Shown in pieces: positions 37,852 through 46,436 of a stretch of DNA of 64,000 nucleotides. The translations under genes were made by a program, and so were the position numbers. Numbering within the stretch: position 1 is the stretch's first letter; each line of letters opens with the position of its first letter. The stretch covers positions 2,294,001-2,358,000 of the forward strand of contig NZ_CP049253.1 of the NCBI RefSeq assembly GCF_011046975.1, written 5' to 3'. Origin of the DNA: Microbacterium amylolyticum (GTDB taxonomy: Bacteria > Actinomycetota > Actinomycetes > Actinomycetales > Microbacteriaceae). The notes below the pieces were generated by a model. That model was not told where the DNA came from, did no database searches, and saw only the letters and a program-made list of their open reading frames with translations.

Positions 37852-38394
37852 GTGTTTGACGGCAGCACGAGCGTCACGCCGCCAGCTCGGCGCTATGCGC
37901 GCGCGAACGGCGGAGCGATACAGGCGGAGCCACTCGTCAATTTCCGGTACGCGTGGCCACCACGTGGACGCGGCGTAATCGCAGTCGCGTGCGGCGATAA
38001 CGCCGCCTGGAACCGTGACACGGGCCAGCTCCCGCAACGCGCGCACCGGATCCGAAACGTGCTGGAGCACCTGGTGAGCATGGGCGATATCGAAAGAATC
38101 ATCCGCGAAGGGGAGGGCGTGCGCGTCGGCCATGTGGAAGTCCAGGTTGTTGACACCAGTGGTAGCGGCGGTTGCGCGTGACAGATCGAGTTCCGTCTCG
38201 CCGATTTCCGTTGCGGTCACCTGGGCGACGCGACGGGCGAGGTCGACGGCGATCGTTCCCGGACCGGTTCCCACATCGAGCACCCGGTGTTCCGGGCGCA
38301 CATGGGGGAGCAGGTACCCCGCGGAATTTTCCGCTGTGCGCCACCGATGTGAGCGCAGAACCGACTCGCTGTGGCCGTGTGTGTAGGTCGACAT
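37789..38394 (-). pseudogene. SAM-dependent methyltransferase, C-terminally truncated
   Basis: The frame starts MSTYTHGHSESVLRSHRWRT and has motif I VLDVGTGPGTIAVDLARRV and the later FADDSFDIAHAHQVLQHV, typical of class I methyltransferases of about 265-280 residues. After WLRLYRSAV (about residue 163) the family sequence stops, and the frame runs into the antisense strand of the tetR gene, ending at 37789. The truncated 201-residue product lacks its C-terminal domain and is probably inactive. Confidence 0.72.
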
Positions 38395-38514
38395 GCTGAT
38401 CTCCTCTGGTGTTCTTTTGATCGTGCCGAATCCTGACGGCGTCGAGGAAGGCCGTAATGCTCCTGGGAGTGGGGCACCCACCACCGTGCATGGCGGACGA
38501 GAGGCGGTGAAGTC

Positions 38515-39126
38515 ATGGCGAATCCGCTCGGCGACTTTCTGCGAGCGCGCCGAACGGACGCTGCGCTCTCCGGGGCGTCGGCCGGAGGGGCGCGGAGGCG
38601 AACACCGGGTTTGCGCCGCGAGGATGTCGCGATCAGAGCCGGTATTAGCGTCGACTATTACATCCGCCTCGAACAGGGGCGTGAAACGCACCCGAGTGAC
38701 GAGGTCCTCGCGGCTCTTGCCCGCGCCCTCGAACTGAGCGACGATGCGGCATCGCACCTGCGTGTGCTTCGCCTCGGTCCTCTCCCGGCACGAGCTGCTG
38801 CGCAGAGGAGTGAAGCGATCATCGAACGCATGGCGCGTCTTGTCGACGCGGTGCGGCCGCACCCGGCGTACGTGCTCGATCGCGTGAGCGGAGTTGTAGC
38901 GGCCAGCGCCGATGATCCGGAGGCACCAGAACTCGCGGAGCTCGTCTCGGAGCTGAGCGAGACAAGCGAGGAGTTCGCGCAGTGGTGGGCCGATCACATC
39001 GTTGTGCGTCGGCGCGGCGCCGTCCAGGAAATCCGGCGACGTGATGGTTCATTCGCTGCGCACCACTACGAGGTGCTGCATCTCCCCGATAGCGGCATGC
39101 GAATGACGCTGTGGCTGCCGGTATGA
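38515..39126 (+). CDS. XRE/MmyB-like transcriptional regulator, probably internally deleted
   Basis: The 203-residue protein has an N-terminal HTH_31/XRE domain (MANPLGDFLRARRTDAAL, TPGLRREDVAIRAGISVDYYIRLEQGRETHPSDEVLAALARAL; key GISVDYYIRLEQGR) and part of the MmyB-like ligand domain. At VLDRVSGVVAAS the sequence jumps to DDPEAPELAELVSELSETS, skipping the 50-60 residues that relatives of about 260-280 residues have. The frame is kept. DNA binding may survive; ligand binding may not. It is divergent from the truncated methyltransferase gene. Confidence 0.7.
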   Translation: MANPLGDFLRARRTDAALSGASAGGARRRTPGLRREDVAIRAGISVDYYIRLEQGRETHPSDEVLAALARALELSDDAASHLRVLRLGPLPARAAAQRSEAIIERMARLVDAVRPHPAYVLDRVSGVVAASADDPEAPELAELVSELSETSEEFAQWWADHIVVRRRGAVQEIRRRDGSFAAHHYEVLHLPDSGMRMTLWLPV

Positions 39127-39136
39127 GGCGAGAATG

Positions 39137-39763
39137 CTACGCGTCGTCGGGAACGGGAAAGGCGTTGAAGTGAATCTGTACGGGGCGCGCTCCCGGAACG
39201 TCCTGTTGCTCGCGTAGCGGCGCAAGCTGTTCATCGATGAAGGCATGAATGCGGCTAATGAGCTGCTCCACCTGCTCGGGGCGGGCCGTCAGAGACAGCG
39301 TGCTGAGGGTCACGGCGTTGCGCCAGTCGGCGTAGAGCGGATTCGCCTCGATGTCCGTGTCCATCGCGCGCAGAATGCGCCAGATGTTCTCTTGTCGTGC
39401 GCGCTCGAACTCCGCGTTGACCATGCTCTTGGCGGAACGCGTTCCCGCATCGTCGGTGGCCTCGGGGGCAACGCTGAAGCCGCCGGGGATGGATTGCCAC
39501 CAGCGCTCGCGGGCCGTTCCCTTGCCGTCGACCTCGGTCACGAAGCCGTGGCGGGCGAGCTGGCGCAGGTGGTAGCTGGTTGAGCCGCTCGATTCGCCGA
39601 GTTTTTCGGCAAGAAGGCTGGCCGTCATGGATCCCTGTGACTGCAGGAGTGTGAAGATGCGCACGCGCAGCGGGTGGGAGAGTCCTCGAAGGCGTGCCGC
39701 GCCGAGTGAGGGCGGCAGGCTCCCTGCCTCATGCGTCGGGGTGCCGTCTGCTGTGTCACTCAT
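39137..39763 (-). CDS. ArsR-type winged-helix regulator
   Basis: The 208-residue protein has a winged helix-turn-helix: ARLRGLSHPLRVRIFTLLQS, MTASLLAEKLGESSGSTSYHLRQLARHGFV, and then EVDGKGTARERWW. A longer C-terminal domain of unknown fold follows. It lies 26 bp after a 79-residue gene in the same direction and is thus the second gene of a small operon whose upstream region carries an inverted repeat, suggesting autoregulation. Confidence 0.85.
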   Translation of the reverse strand: MSDTADGTPTHEAGSLPPSLGAARLRGLSHPLRVRIFTLLQSQGSMTASLLAEKLGESSGSTSYHLRQLARHGFVTEVDGKGTARERWWQSIPGGFSVAPEATDDAGTRSAKSMVNAEFERARQENIWRILRAMDTDIEANPLYADWRNAVTLSTLSLTARPEQVEQLISRIHAFIDEQLAPLREQQDVPGARPVQIHFNAFPVPDDA

Positions 39764-39789
39764 GCTCTCACCGTACGTCTCCGTGGCAC

Positions 39790-40029
39790 TCAGCGGAGGG
39801 AGAGCGGGGCGAACTGCGCGGCATTGTCGCGTTCGCGCGTCGCGATCGCGCCTTGGCGTGCCAGCTTCTGCGCTTCGGATGGTGCCACGGCTTCGATGCG
39901 CTCCAGGCGAGCGGTGATGAGTCGGTGTCCGAAGTTGGCGAGTGACCGGCCGGCACGGATCAGGAGGCGATCCAGTGCGGTGGCGGAGGGTGTGATGCGG
40001 GGGAGTGTGGTGCTGATGGTGGCAATCAT
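39790..40029 (-). CDS. 79-residue hypothetical protein
   Basis: The protein MIATISTTLPRITPSATALD continues with RLLIRAGRSLANFGHRLITARLERIEAV and a charged tail; it resembles short actinobacterial proteins of unknown function that precede ArsR-type genes. A strong Shine-Dalgarno (aaggagctcgtc before ATG) supports translation. No motif is recognised. An amphipathic helix may span residues 20-50. Confidence 0.75.
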   Translation of the reverse strand: MIATISTTLPRITPSATALDRLLIRAGRSLANFGHRLITARLERIEAVAPSEAQKLARQGAIATRERDNAAQFAPLSLR

Positions 40030-40079
40030 GACGAGCTCCTTATGTGTGCGTGTCGTTGTTGCGGACCCCACATTACGCA

Positions 40080-40123
40080 TGCAAAGAAATCTATGCAACC
40101 ATTTCTTTGCAACTATTTCTTTG
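40080..40123. promoter_or_regulatory. candidate operator upstream of the ArsR operon
   Basis: A perfect 11-bp inverted repeat TGCAAAGAAAT (40080-40090) and ATTTCTTTGCA (40101-40111) with a 10-bp spacer, plus a third half site ATTTCTTTG at 40115-40123. It is the only A/T-rich block in this stretch and lies between the divergent small gene and proS. The neighbouring ArsR-type protein is the likely binder. Confidence 0.65.
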
Positions 40124-40161
40124 GAACCAAAGTTCGTCGGTCGTCCGCGTAGACTTCCCCC

Positions 40162-41928
40162 GTGGCTACCCGTCTCTCACAGCTCTTCGTCCGCACGCTC
40201 CGCGAGGACCCTGCCGACGCCGAAGTCCGTTCTCACCGGCTTCTCGTTCGTGCCGGATACATTCGGCGCCAGGCGCCAGGAATCTTCGCGTGGCTTCCCT
40301 TGGGGTTGCGCGTCAAGCGAAAGCTCGAGCAGATCATCCGCGATGAGATGCACGCTGCTGGCGCACAGGAGGTTCACTTCCCGGCGCTCATGCCGCGCGA
40401 ACCCTATGAGCAGACCGGGCGATGGGAAGAGTACGGCGATGCGCTGTTCCGCCTGAACGACCGCCACGGCGCCGATTACCTCCTGGCGCCAACACACGAA
40501 GAAGCCTTCACGCTGCTCGTCAAGGACCTGTACACCTCGTACAAGGACCTTCCGCTGTCGATCTACCAGATCCAGGACAAGTACCGGGACGAGGCGCGTC
40601 CGCGCGCGGGACTGCTGCGCGGTCGCGAGTTCACGATGAAGGATGCCTACTCGTTCGACTACACCGACGCGGGCCTTGACGCGAGCTATCAAGCCCAGCG
40701 GGACGCCTATGAGCGCATCTTCACGCGCCTTGGTGTCGAGTACGAAATCGTTCAGGCTGACGCCGGCGCCATGGGCGGTTCGCGAAGCGAGGAGTTCCTG
40801 CACCCGACCGCTGTCGGCGAAGACACCTTCGTTCGCTCCGCTGGCGGGTACGCAGCCAACGTCGAGGCGTACACGACGCCGGCGCCGGAGCCGATCGCCT
40901 TCGACGGACAGCCAGAACCTTCCGTTTTCGACTCCCCGGGAACAACGACCATCAAGACCCTGGTGGCCCATGCGAACGACGTCGTCTCGGGCGCACCCGC
41001 GGGCGGGTGGATCGCCGCACATACCCTCAAGAACGTCGTGCTCGCCCTGACACACCCCACGGGAGAGCGCGAGGTCGTTGTCGTGGGTATCCCCGGCGAT
41101 CGCGATGTCGACGACAAGCGCGCTGAGGTTGCCTTCGCGCCGGCCGAGGTTTCGGCAGCCACGCCCGAGGACCTCGCTGCCCACCCCGGTCTTGTTCGCG
41201 GATTCATCGGGCCGTGGTCGGCATCCGGCGCCGTCCTCGGTGAGACATCGGCAACCGGCATCCGGTACCTTGTCGACCCGCGTGTGGTCCACGGCACGAC
41301 GTGGATTACCGGAGCCAACGAAACTGATAAGCACGTCAGCGGCCTCATCGCTGGACGAGACTTCACGGCAGACGGCACGGTGGAGGTCGCGAATGTCCGC
41401 GACGGCGACCTGGCACCGGATGGTTCTGGTCCCGTCACCCTCGAAAAGGGAATGGAAATCGGCCACGTCTTCCAGCTCGGCCGGAAGTACGCGGAGTCGC
41501 TCGGGCTCAAGGTGCTCGACGAGAACGGCAAGCTCGTCACGGTCACGATGGGGTCGTACGGGATCGGCGTTACCCGTGTGCTGGCGATCATCGCGGAGCT
41601 CCTCAGCGACGACAAGGGCCTGATCTGGCCGGCACAGATCGCACCGTTTGACATTCACGTTGTTGCAACGGGCAAGGGGCAGGAAGCCTATGAGCTCGCG
41701 GCAGAGCTCATCGACAAGCTCGAGGCCGCGGGGAAGGACGTTCTGTTCGACGATCGCCCCAAGGCATCCCCCGGTGTGAAGTTCGGCGATGCCGAGCTGC
41801 TTGGCGTTCCCCGACTCGTCGTTGTCGGACGTAGCGCGAAGGACGGCCTGGTTGAGCTATGGGATCGCACAACCGGCGAGCGTCAGACGGTGTCCGTCGA
41901 CGAGGCCGCCGCGGCTCTGGCGGAATAA
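40162..41928 (+). CDS. proS: prolyl-tRNA synthetase
   Basis: The 588-residue class II synthetase shows motif 1 in [22 protein letters not shown], the TxE loop [14 protein letters not shown], motif 2 in [27 protein letters not shown] and motif 3 [15 protein letters not shown]. Between motifs 2 and 3 sits a YbaK-like editing insertion (about residues 245-380), as in bacterial-type ProRS. GTG 40162 lies 6 nt after TAGACT, so the mRNA is probably leaderless. A hairpin follows the stop. Confidence 0.97.
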   Translation: MATRLSQLFVRTLREDPADAEVRSHRLLVRAGYIRRQAPGIFAWLPLGLRVKRKLEQIIRDEMHAAGAQEVHFPALMPREPYEQTGRWEEYGDALFRLNDRHGADYLLAPTHEEAFTLLVKDLYTSYKDLPLSIYQIQDKYRDEARPRAGLLRGREFTMKDAYSFDYTDAGLDASYQAQRDAYERIFTRLGVEYEIVQADAGAMGGSRSEEFLHPTAVGEDTFVRSAGGYAANVEAYTTPAPEPIAFDGQPEPSVFDSPGTTTIKTLVAHANDVVSGAPAGGWIAAHTLKNVVLALTHPTGEREVVVVGIPGDRDVDDKRAEVAFAPAEVSAATPEDLAAHPGLVRGFIGPWSASGAVLGETSATGIRYLVDPRVVHGTTWITGANETDKHVSGLIAGRDFTADGTVEVANVRDGDLAPDGSGPVTLEKGMEIGHVFQLGRKYAESLGLKVLDENGKLVTVTMGSYGIGVTRVLAIIAELLSDDKGLIWPAQIAPFDIHVVATGKGQEAYELAAELIDKLEAAGKDVLFDDRPKASPGVKFGDAELLGVPRLVVVGRSAKDGLVELWDRTTGERQTVSVDEAAAALAE

Positions 41929-41945
41929 GACACGCGCAACGTCTT

Positions 41946-41988
41946 CGGCGTGGAAACCCTCCCGTGATCTGGGGTGGTTTCCACGCCG
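41946..41988 (+). terminator. hairpin after proS
   Basis: cggcgtggaaacc (41946-41958) and ggtttccacgccg (41976-41988) form a perfect 13-bp stem with a 17-nt loop, 17 bp after the stop codon. No T-run follows. Confidence 0.65.
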
Positions 41989-42092
41989 TTCACGTACGGG
42001 ACAACCACCGAAACACCATGCCTGGCAGGATTCACTCAAGGGCCGGCTACCGCCGGTCCTCACGAATCGAACTGCTGGGAGAACCTTCTCGC

Positions 42093-44927
42093 ATGTCATC
42101 GAAGACACGCCACGCGCTCCGTAGGGGCGCAGCACTCATCGCGGGCGGCGCGCTCGCCGCCGGGAGCTTCATCGCTTTTCCCGCGGCAGCCAGTGCCGCA
42201 CCGGACGGCAGCACCCTCGTCATCAGCGAGGTGTACGGCGGAGGCGGCAATAGCGGCGCCCCGCTCACACACGACTTTGTCGAGCTTTTCAACCCGACGG
42301 ACGAGGTGATCGACCTCGGTCCGCTGGCGATTGAGTATCGCTCCGCGTCCGGTGGATCCGGCGGCACCGTCGACCTGGTCGGTCAGGTCGACGCGGGGGT
42401 TCATTTCCTCATTCAGCTCGCAGCGGGAAACAACTCCGACCTGCCGGGCCTGCCGACGCCCGACCAGGACGGCGGCAACGTGAATCTCGCCGGCGCGAAC
42501 GGGCGCGTTTTCCTCTTCGACAAGACGAGCTCGTTTGATAGCGCCATCGCGGGGGACCGCGCGGGGGCTGATGGCCTCGTCGACATGATCGGATACGGCT
42601 CGGCTGCGAGCTTCGAGGGAGCGGCGGCGCCGGCCCTGTCGAACGCGACCAGTGCCTCGCGCGACGCGCAGGGCACCGACACCGATGACAACGCGGCAGA
42701 CTTCGTGCGCGACGCCCCCACACCGACGAACTCCCGCGGAGAGTCCGACGGCACGGATCCGGGTGATGATGACGAAGAAGAGCCGACAGACCCCGTCGAG
42801 CCTGTCGAGCCGCAGGACATGACAATCGCTGAGGCAGGCCAGGCAGCGGTCGGCACGCGGGTCCGCGTGCAGGGCGTTGTCACGGCCGACTGGAGCGACG
42901 GCGGCTTCAACGGCTTCGTCGTTCAAGACCCGGCGGGCGACCCAACGGATGGCGTCTCGGACGCAATCTTTGTCTACCAGCCCAACGGCTTCGTCCCGTC
43001 GGTCGGCGACAGCGTGCGTTTCGACGCCGATCGCGCGGAGTTCGCCGGAAGCCCGCAGCTTGCGCAGGTGGGGTGGATCGATGTTCTCGACACCTCGCTC
43101 GGCGACGTTACCCCGATCACCGACGCGAGCATTCTTCTGTCGGAGGAAGGCCGAGAGGCGCACAGCGCGGAACTCGTCCACTTCGACGACGAGTTCACCG
43201 TGTCCGACAACTATCAGCTCAACGTCTACGGTTCCTTCGCGGTGACGCTCGGTGATGACGTTATCTATCAGCCCACCGCCAAGGTGGACCCGCACGATGT
43301 TGAGGCAATCGACGAGATCACACGGGAGCAACTCTCACGCACCATCGTCGTCGATGATGCGCGCAGCATGAACTTCAATGCGCAGGCGAACCGTGGAAAT
43401 GCCTTCACCTATCTGACGCCCGAGAACCCGGTGCGTGTGGGATCGTCCGTATCGTTCACCGCTCCCGGAGTGCTCGACTACCGCTTTAACCAGTGGGCGA
43501 TTCAGCCAACGACGCCCATCGCGTTCGGCGATGACGGTTCGGGCTTCGTCGATGTGGTCAACGATCGTTCGAGTGTCGCTGAACCCGGAACGATCGCTGG
43601 CGACATCTCGATTGCCAACTTCAACGTCCTCAACTACTTCCCGACAACGGGTGAGGAGTTTGTCGCCGCGGGCCTCGGCACGTGCACGTGGTACGCCGAT
43701 CGCGACGGCAATCGGATCACGAACAACCGGTGCAACCCTGACGGGCCGCGCGGCGCTGCGAACGAAGAGAACCTCGCGCGTCAGCAGGTGAAAACGGTTG
43801 CGGCGATCAACGCGCTTGACGCATCGATCGTTTCGCTCCAGGAGATGGAGAACTCTGCCGCCTACGGCAAGGATCGCGACTTCGCGACGGAGCACCTCGT
43901 CGAGGCCCTGAACGAAGCTGCCGGCTTCGACAAGTGGGACGTCGTTGAAAGCGCGTCCGAGCTGCCCGTTAACGAAGACGTTATTCGCAACGCGTACATC
44001 TACCAGCCGGCGATCGTCGAGACGGTCGGGGAGTCGTATGTGCTCACGGGAGACGACGCCTTCCACAACGCCCGCGAACCCCTCGCACAGGCATTCCAGC
44101 CGGTTGGTGGCGATGAGGAGCAAGCGTTTCTCGTCCTGAATAACCACTTCAAATCAAAGGGATCAGGTTTCGACGACGGAACGGGGCAGGGCAACGCCAA
44201 TCCCGACCGCGTTGCGCAGGCCGAGGGGCTGATCGACTTCACTGCTGAGATCCAGGACCTCACGGGGATCGATGCCGTCTTCCTCACCGGTGATTTCAAC
44301 GCCTACGCGATGGAAGACCCGCTGATGGTGCTGGAGGGCGCCGGGTACACCAACCTCAACTACGCCCTCAACGGCGGCGAGCCGACATACCTCTTCGGCG
44401 GATTCTCGGGATCACTCGACCACATCTTTGCGAACGCTCAGGCTCTCGACATGGTGGAAGACGTTGACGTGTGGGAGATCAACGGCCAGGAGCAGATCGG
44501 CTTCGAGTACAGCCGGTACAACGGCAACGCGACGCTGTTGTACAACGACGATGTCTTCCGCACAAGCGATCACAACCCCATTCGGGTCGGGCTTTCGACC
44601 TCGTCGGACACCGCACCCAGCATTCCCGCATGGGACGCGGCGGCGATCTATCACGCCGGAGATCGTGTGTCCTTTGAGGGAGAGATCTACCAGGCACAGT
44701 GGTGGACGACAGAGCGTCCCGGCGTTTCTCCCTGGGGCTCCTGGATGCAGGTGGGCGAAACTCTGACCTGCGCGGTCGGGGATGTGGCGGCCTGGACGGC
44801 GTCCCAGGTGTACACGGGCGGCGAGCGAGTTGCGTTCGACGGCCAGACCTTTACGGCGAAGTGGTGGACCCGCAATCAGCAGCCAGGACAGCAGTGGGGT
44901 CCGTGGGACCCCAGCGGTTCCTGCTGA
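42093..44927 (+). CDS. secreted ExeM/NucH-type nuclease with LTD and chitin-binding-like modules
   Basis: The 944-residue protein has a Sec signal peptide (cleavage near ASA-AP, residue 35), a lamin-tail domain (about 38-190; LVISEVYGGGGNSG, HDFVELFNPTDEVIDL), an acidic linker, an OB-like ExeM domain, and an endonuclease/exonuclease/phosphatase domain (ISIANFNVLNYF, SLQEMENSA, NNHFKSKGSG, LTGDFNAYAMEDP, SDHNPI). Two C-terminal CBM5/12-like repeats follow, each with WWT and WG-W. Extracellular DNA degradation is the likely role. ATG 42093 follows gggaga. Confidence 0.9.
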   Translation: MSSKTRHALRRGAALIAGGALAAGSFIAFPAAASAAPDGSTLVISEVYGGGGNSGAPLTHDFVELFNPTDEVIDLGPLAIEYRSASGGSGGTVDLVGQVDAGVHFLIQLAAGNNSDLPGLPTPDQDGGNVNLAGANGRVFLFDKTSSFDSAIAGDRAGADGLVDMIGYGSAASFEGAAAPALSNATSASRDAQGTDTDDNAADFVRDAPTPTNSRGESDGTDPGDDDEEEPTDPVEPVEPQDMTIAEAGQAAVGTRVRVQGVVTADWSDGGFNGFVVQDPAGDPTDGVSDAIFVYQPNGFVPSVGDSVRFDADRAEFAGSPQLAQVGWIDVLDTSLGDVTPITDASILLSEEGREAHSAELVHFDDEFTVSDNYQLNVYGSFAVTLGDDVIYQPTAKVDPHDVEAIDEITREQLSRTIVVDDARSMNFNAQANRGNAFTYLTPENPVRVGSSVSFTAPGVLDYRFNQWAIQPTTPIAFGDDGSGFVDVVNDRSSVAEPGTIAGDISIANFNVLNYFPTTGEEFVAAGLGTCTWYADRDGNRITNNRCNPDGPRGAANEENLARQQVKTVAAINALDASIVSLQEMENSAAYGKDRDFATEHLVEALNEAAGFDKWDVVESASELPVNEDVIRNAYIYQPAIVETVGESYVLTGDDAFHNAREPLAQAFQPVGGDEEQAFLVLNNHFKSKGSGFDDGTGQGNANPDRVAQAEGLIDFTAEIQDLTGIDAVFLTGDFNAYAMEDPLMVLEGAGYTNLNYALNGGEPTYLFGGFSGSLDHIFANAQALDMVEDVDVWEINGQEQIGFEYSRYNGNATLLYNDDVFRTSDHNPIRVGLSTSSDTAPSIPAWDAAAIYHAGDRVSFEGEIYQAQWWTTERPGVSPWGSWMQVGETLTCAVGDVAAWTASQVYTGGERVAFDGQTFTAKWWTRNQQPGQQWGPWDPSGSC

Positions 44928-44940
44928 GCGTGTGACACAG

Positions 44941-44984
44941 GGCTAGAGCTCCGCTCTCCGGATCCGGAGAGCGGAGCTCTAGCC
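44941..44984 (+). terminator. 44-bp perfect palindrome after the nuclease gene
   Basis: Two 22-bp arms beginning ggctagagctccgctctcc are perfectly complementary without spacer, followed by attttccc. It lies 13 bp after the nuclease stop and separates it from the nusA operon. Confidence 0.85.
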
Positions 44985-45078
44985 ATTTTCCCGGGGAAAC
45001 GGGCGAGACCGTCAGGTACCGTTGAGGAGCTATCGGCGCGATTGTCGGCCGGTGGGAGAGCTGAATAGGGAGGCTGCT

Positions 45079-46068
45079 GTGGATATCGATCTGGCACTGC
45101 TGCGTTCGATCGAACGCGAGAGAGAGATTCCGTTCGACGAACTGGTGAGGATCATCGAACAGGCGGTTATCGCCGCGTTTGAGAAGCACGCCACGCAGGA
45201 GGGCGATCTTCCCGAGGGTGCGCGTTCCGAGCTCGACCGAAAGACCGGTCACGTTGCCGTTCTCGTTCCGGTGCGGGACGAAGAAGGCGCCATCATCGGC
45301 GAAGAAGAGCAGAATCCCGAGGGATTCGGCCGTATCGCCGCATACGCCGCGAAGCAGGTCATCAACCAGCGCCTCCGCGATATCGCCGATGACGCCGTTC
45401 TTGGTGAGTTCCGCGGCAAGGAGGGCGACATCGTCGCCGGAATCGTGCAGCAGGGGTCGAACCCGCGCATGATCCAGGTGGACCTCGGAACAGTCGAGGC
45501 CATCCTGCCTCCGGAGGAGCAGGTTCCCGGAGAGGACTACGCACACGGCACGCGCATCCGCGTGTACGTCACGAGCGTTGGTAAGGGAGCGAAGGGGCCG
45601 TCGATCACGGTCTCGCGCACGCACCCCGGCCTCGTTCGCCGACTGTTCGCGCTCGAGGTTCCCGAGATCGCGTCGGGCCTGGTGGAAATCACCGCTCTCG
45701 CACGCGAGGCCGGTCACCGCACGAAGATGGCGGTGATCGCCCGTGACGCGTCGATCAATGCCAAGGGATCGTGCATCGGCGAGATGGGCCGGCGTGTTCG
45801 CGCCGTCCAGGAAGAACTCGCGGGCGAGAAGATCGATATCGTCGACCACGACGATGATCTTGCCACCTTTGTCGCCCACGCACTGAGTCCCGCAAAGGTC
45901 ACGTCGAGCTTCGTTCTCGACGAGAAGACGCGCGCAGTGCGCGCACTCGTGCCGGATTATCAGCTCTCTCTCGCCATCGGTAAGGAGGGCCAGAACGCCC
46001 GCCTCGCCGCCAAGCTCACGGGCGCAAAAATCGACATCCAGCCGGACAGCATCCTCGAGGACGACTGA
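45079..46068 (+). CDS. nusA: transcription termination/antitermination factor NusA
   Basis: The 329-residue protein has the N-terminal RNA polymerase-binding domain (DIDLALLRSIEREREIPFDEL), an S1 domain (GDIVAGIVQQGSNPRMIQVDLG) and two KH domains (SIAKG-type GSCIGEMGRRVRAVQEEL and AIGKEGQNARLAAKLTGAKIDI). It lacks the acidic C-terminal repeats of E. coli NusA, as usual for actinobacteria. GTG 45079 is chosen because agggagg sits 6 nt upstream; the frame is open to 45022. rimP, the usual first gene, is not present. Confidence 0.96.
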   Translation: MDIDLALLRSIEREREIPFDELVRIIEQAVIAAFEKHATQEGDLPEGARSELDRKTGHVAVLVPVRDEEGAIIGEEEQNPEGFGRIAAYAAKQVINQRLRDIADDAVLGEFRGKEGDIVAGIVQQGSNPRMIQVDLGTVEAILPPEEQVPGEDYAHGTRIRVYVTSVGKGAKGPSITVSRTHPGLVRRLFALEVPEIASGLVEITALAREAGHRTKMAVIARDASINAKGSCIGEMGRRVRAVQEELAGEKIDIVDHDDDLATFVAHALSPAKVTSSFVLDEKTRAVRALVPDYQLSLAIGKEGQNARLAAKLTGAKIDIQPDSILEDD

Positions 46069-46104
46069 TCCGCCTGAACGGTCGCTCGGATCGAGGGGTG
46101 TAGG

Positions 46105-46377
46105 ATGGATGCCGTACGAACGTGCGTCGGTTGCCGTGTGCGCGCTCCTCGATCCACTCTTTTGCGGGTCGTTGCCATTGAATCCCAGCTTGTTATCGAC
46201 GAGCTCGCTTCGATGCCGGGGAGAGGCGCGTGGGTGCATCCGGCGCGTGTGTGTCTCACGCAGGCGCTTCAACGACGCGGGTTCGTACGGGCACTCCGTG
46301 TGCCAGGTCAGCTCGATACGCAGACACTCGAGGAACGGCTGAATAGCTATGGAAATCAAGTGAACGGCTCGAAATGA
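46105..46377 (+). CDS. YlxR family RNA-binding protein (DUF448)
   Basis: The 90-residue protein has the DUF448 signature RTCVGCRVRAPRSTLLRVV and GRGAWVHPARVCLTQAL. YlxR lies between nusA and infB in most Gram-positive bacteria and binds RNA, reportedly RNase P in some species. It is 36 bp after nusA and 59 bp before infB. Confidence 0.92.
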   Translation: MDAVRTCVGCRVRAPRSTLLRVVAIESQLVIDELASMPGRGAWVHPARVCLTQALQRRGFVRALRVPGQLDTQTLEERLNSYGNQVNGSK

Positions 46378-46436
46378 GACCCGTCCGCCTTTAGCGGTCT
46401 GCCCTGTCCTGGGTAGACCACCCAGACAGGAGAATT

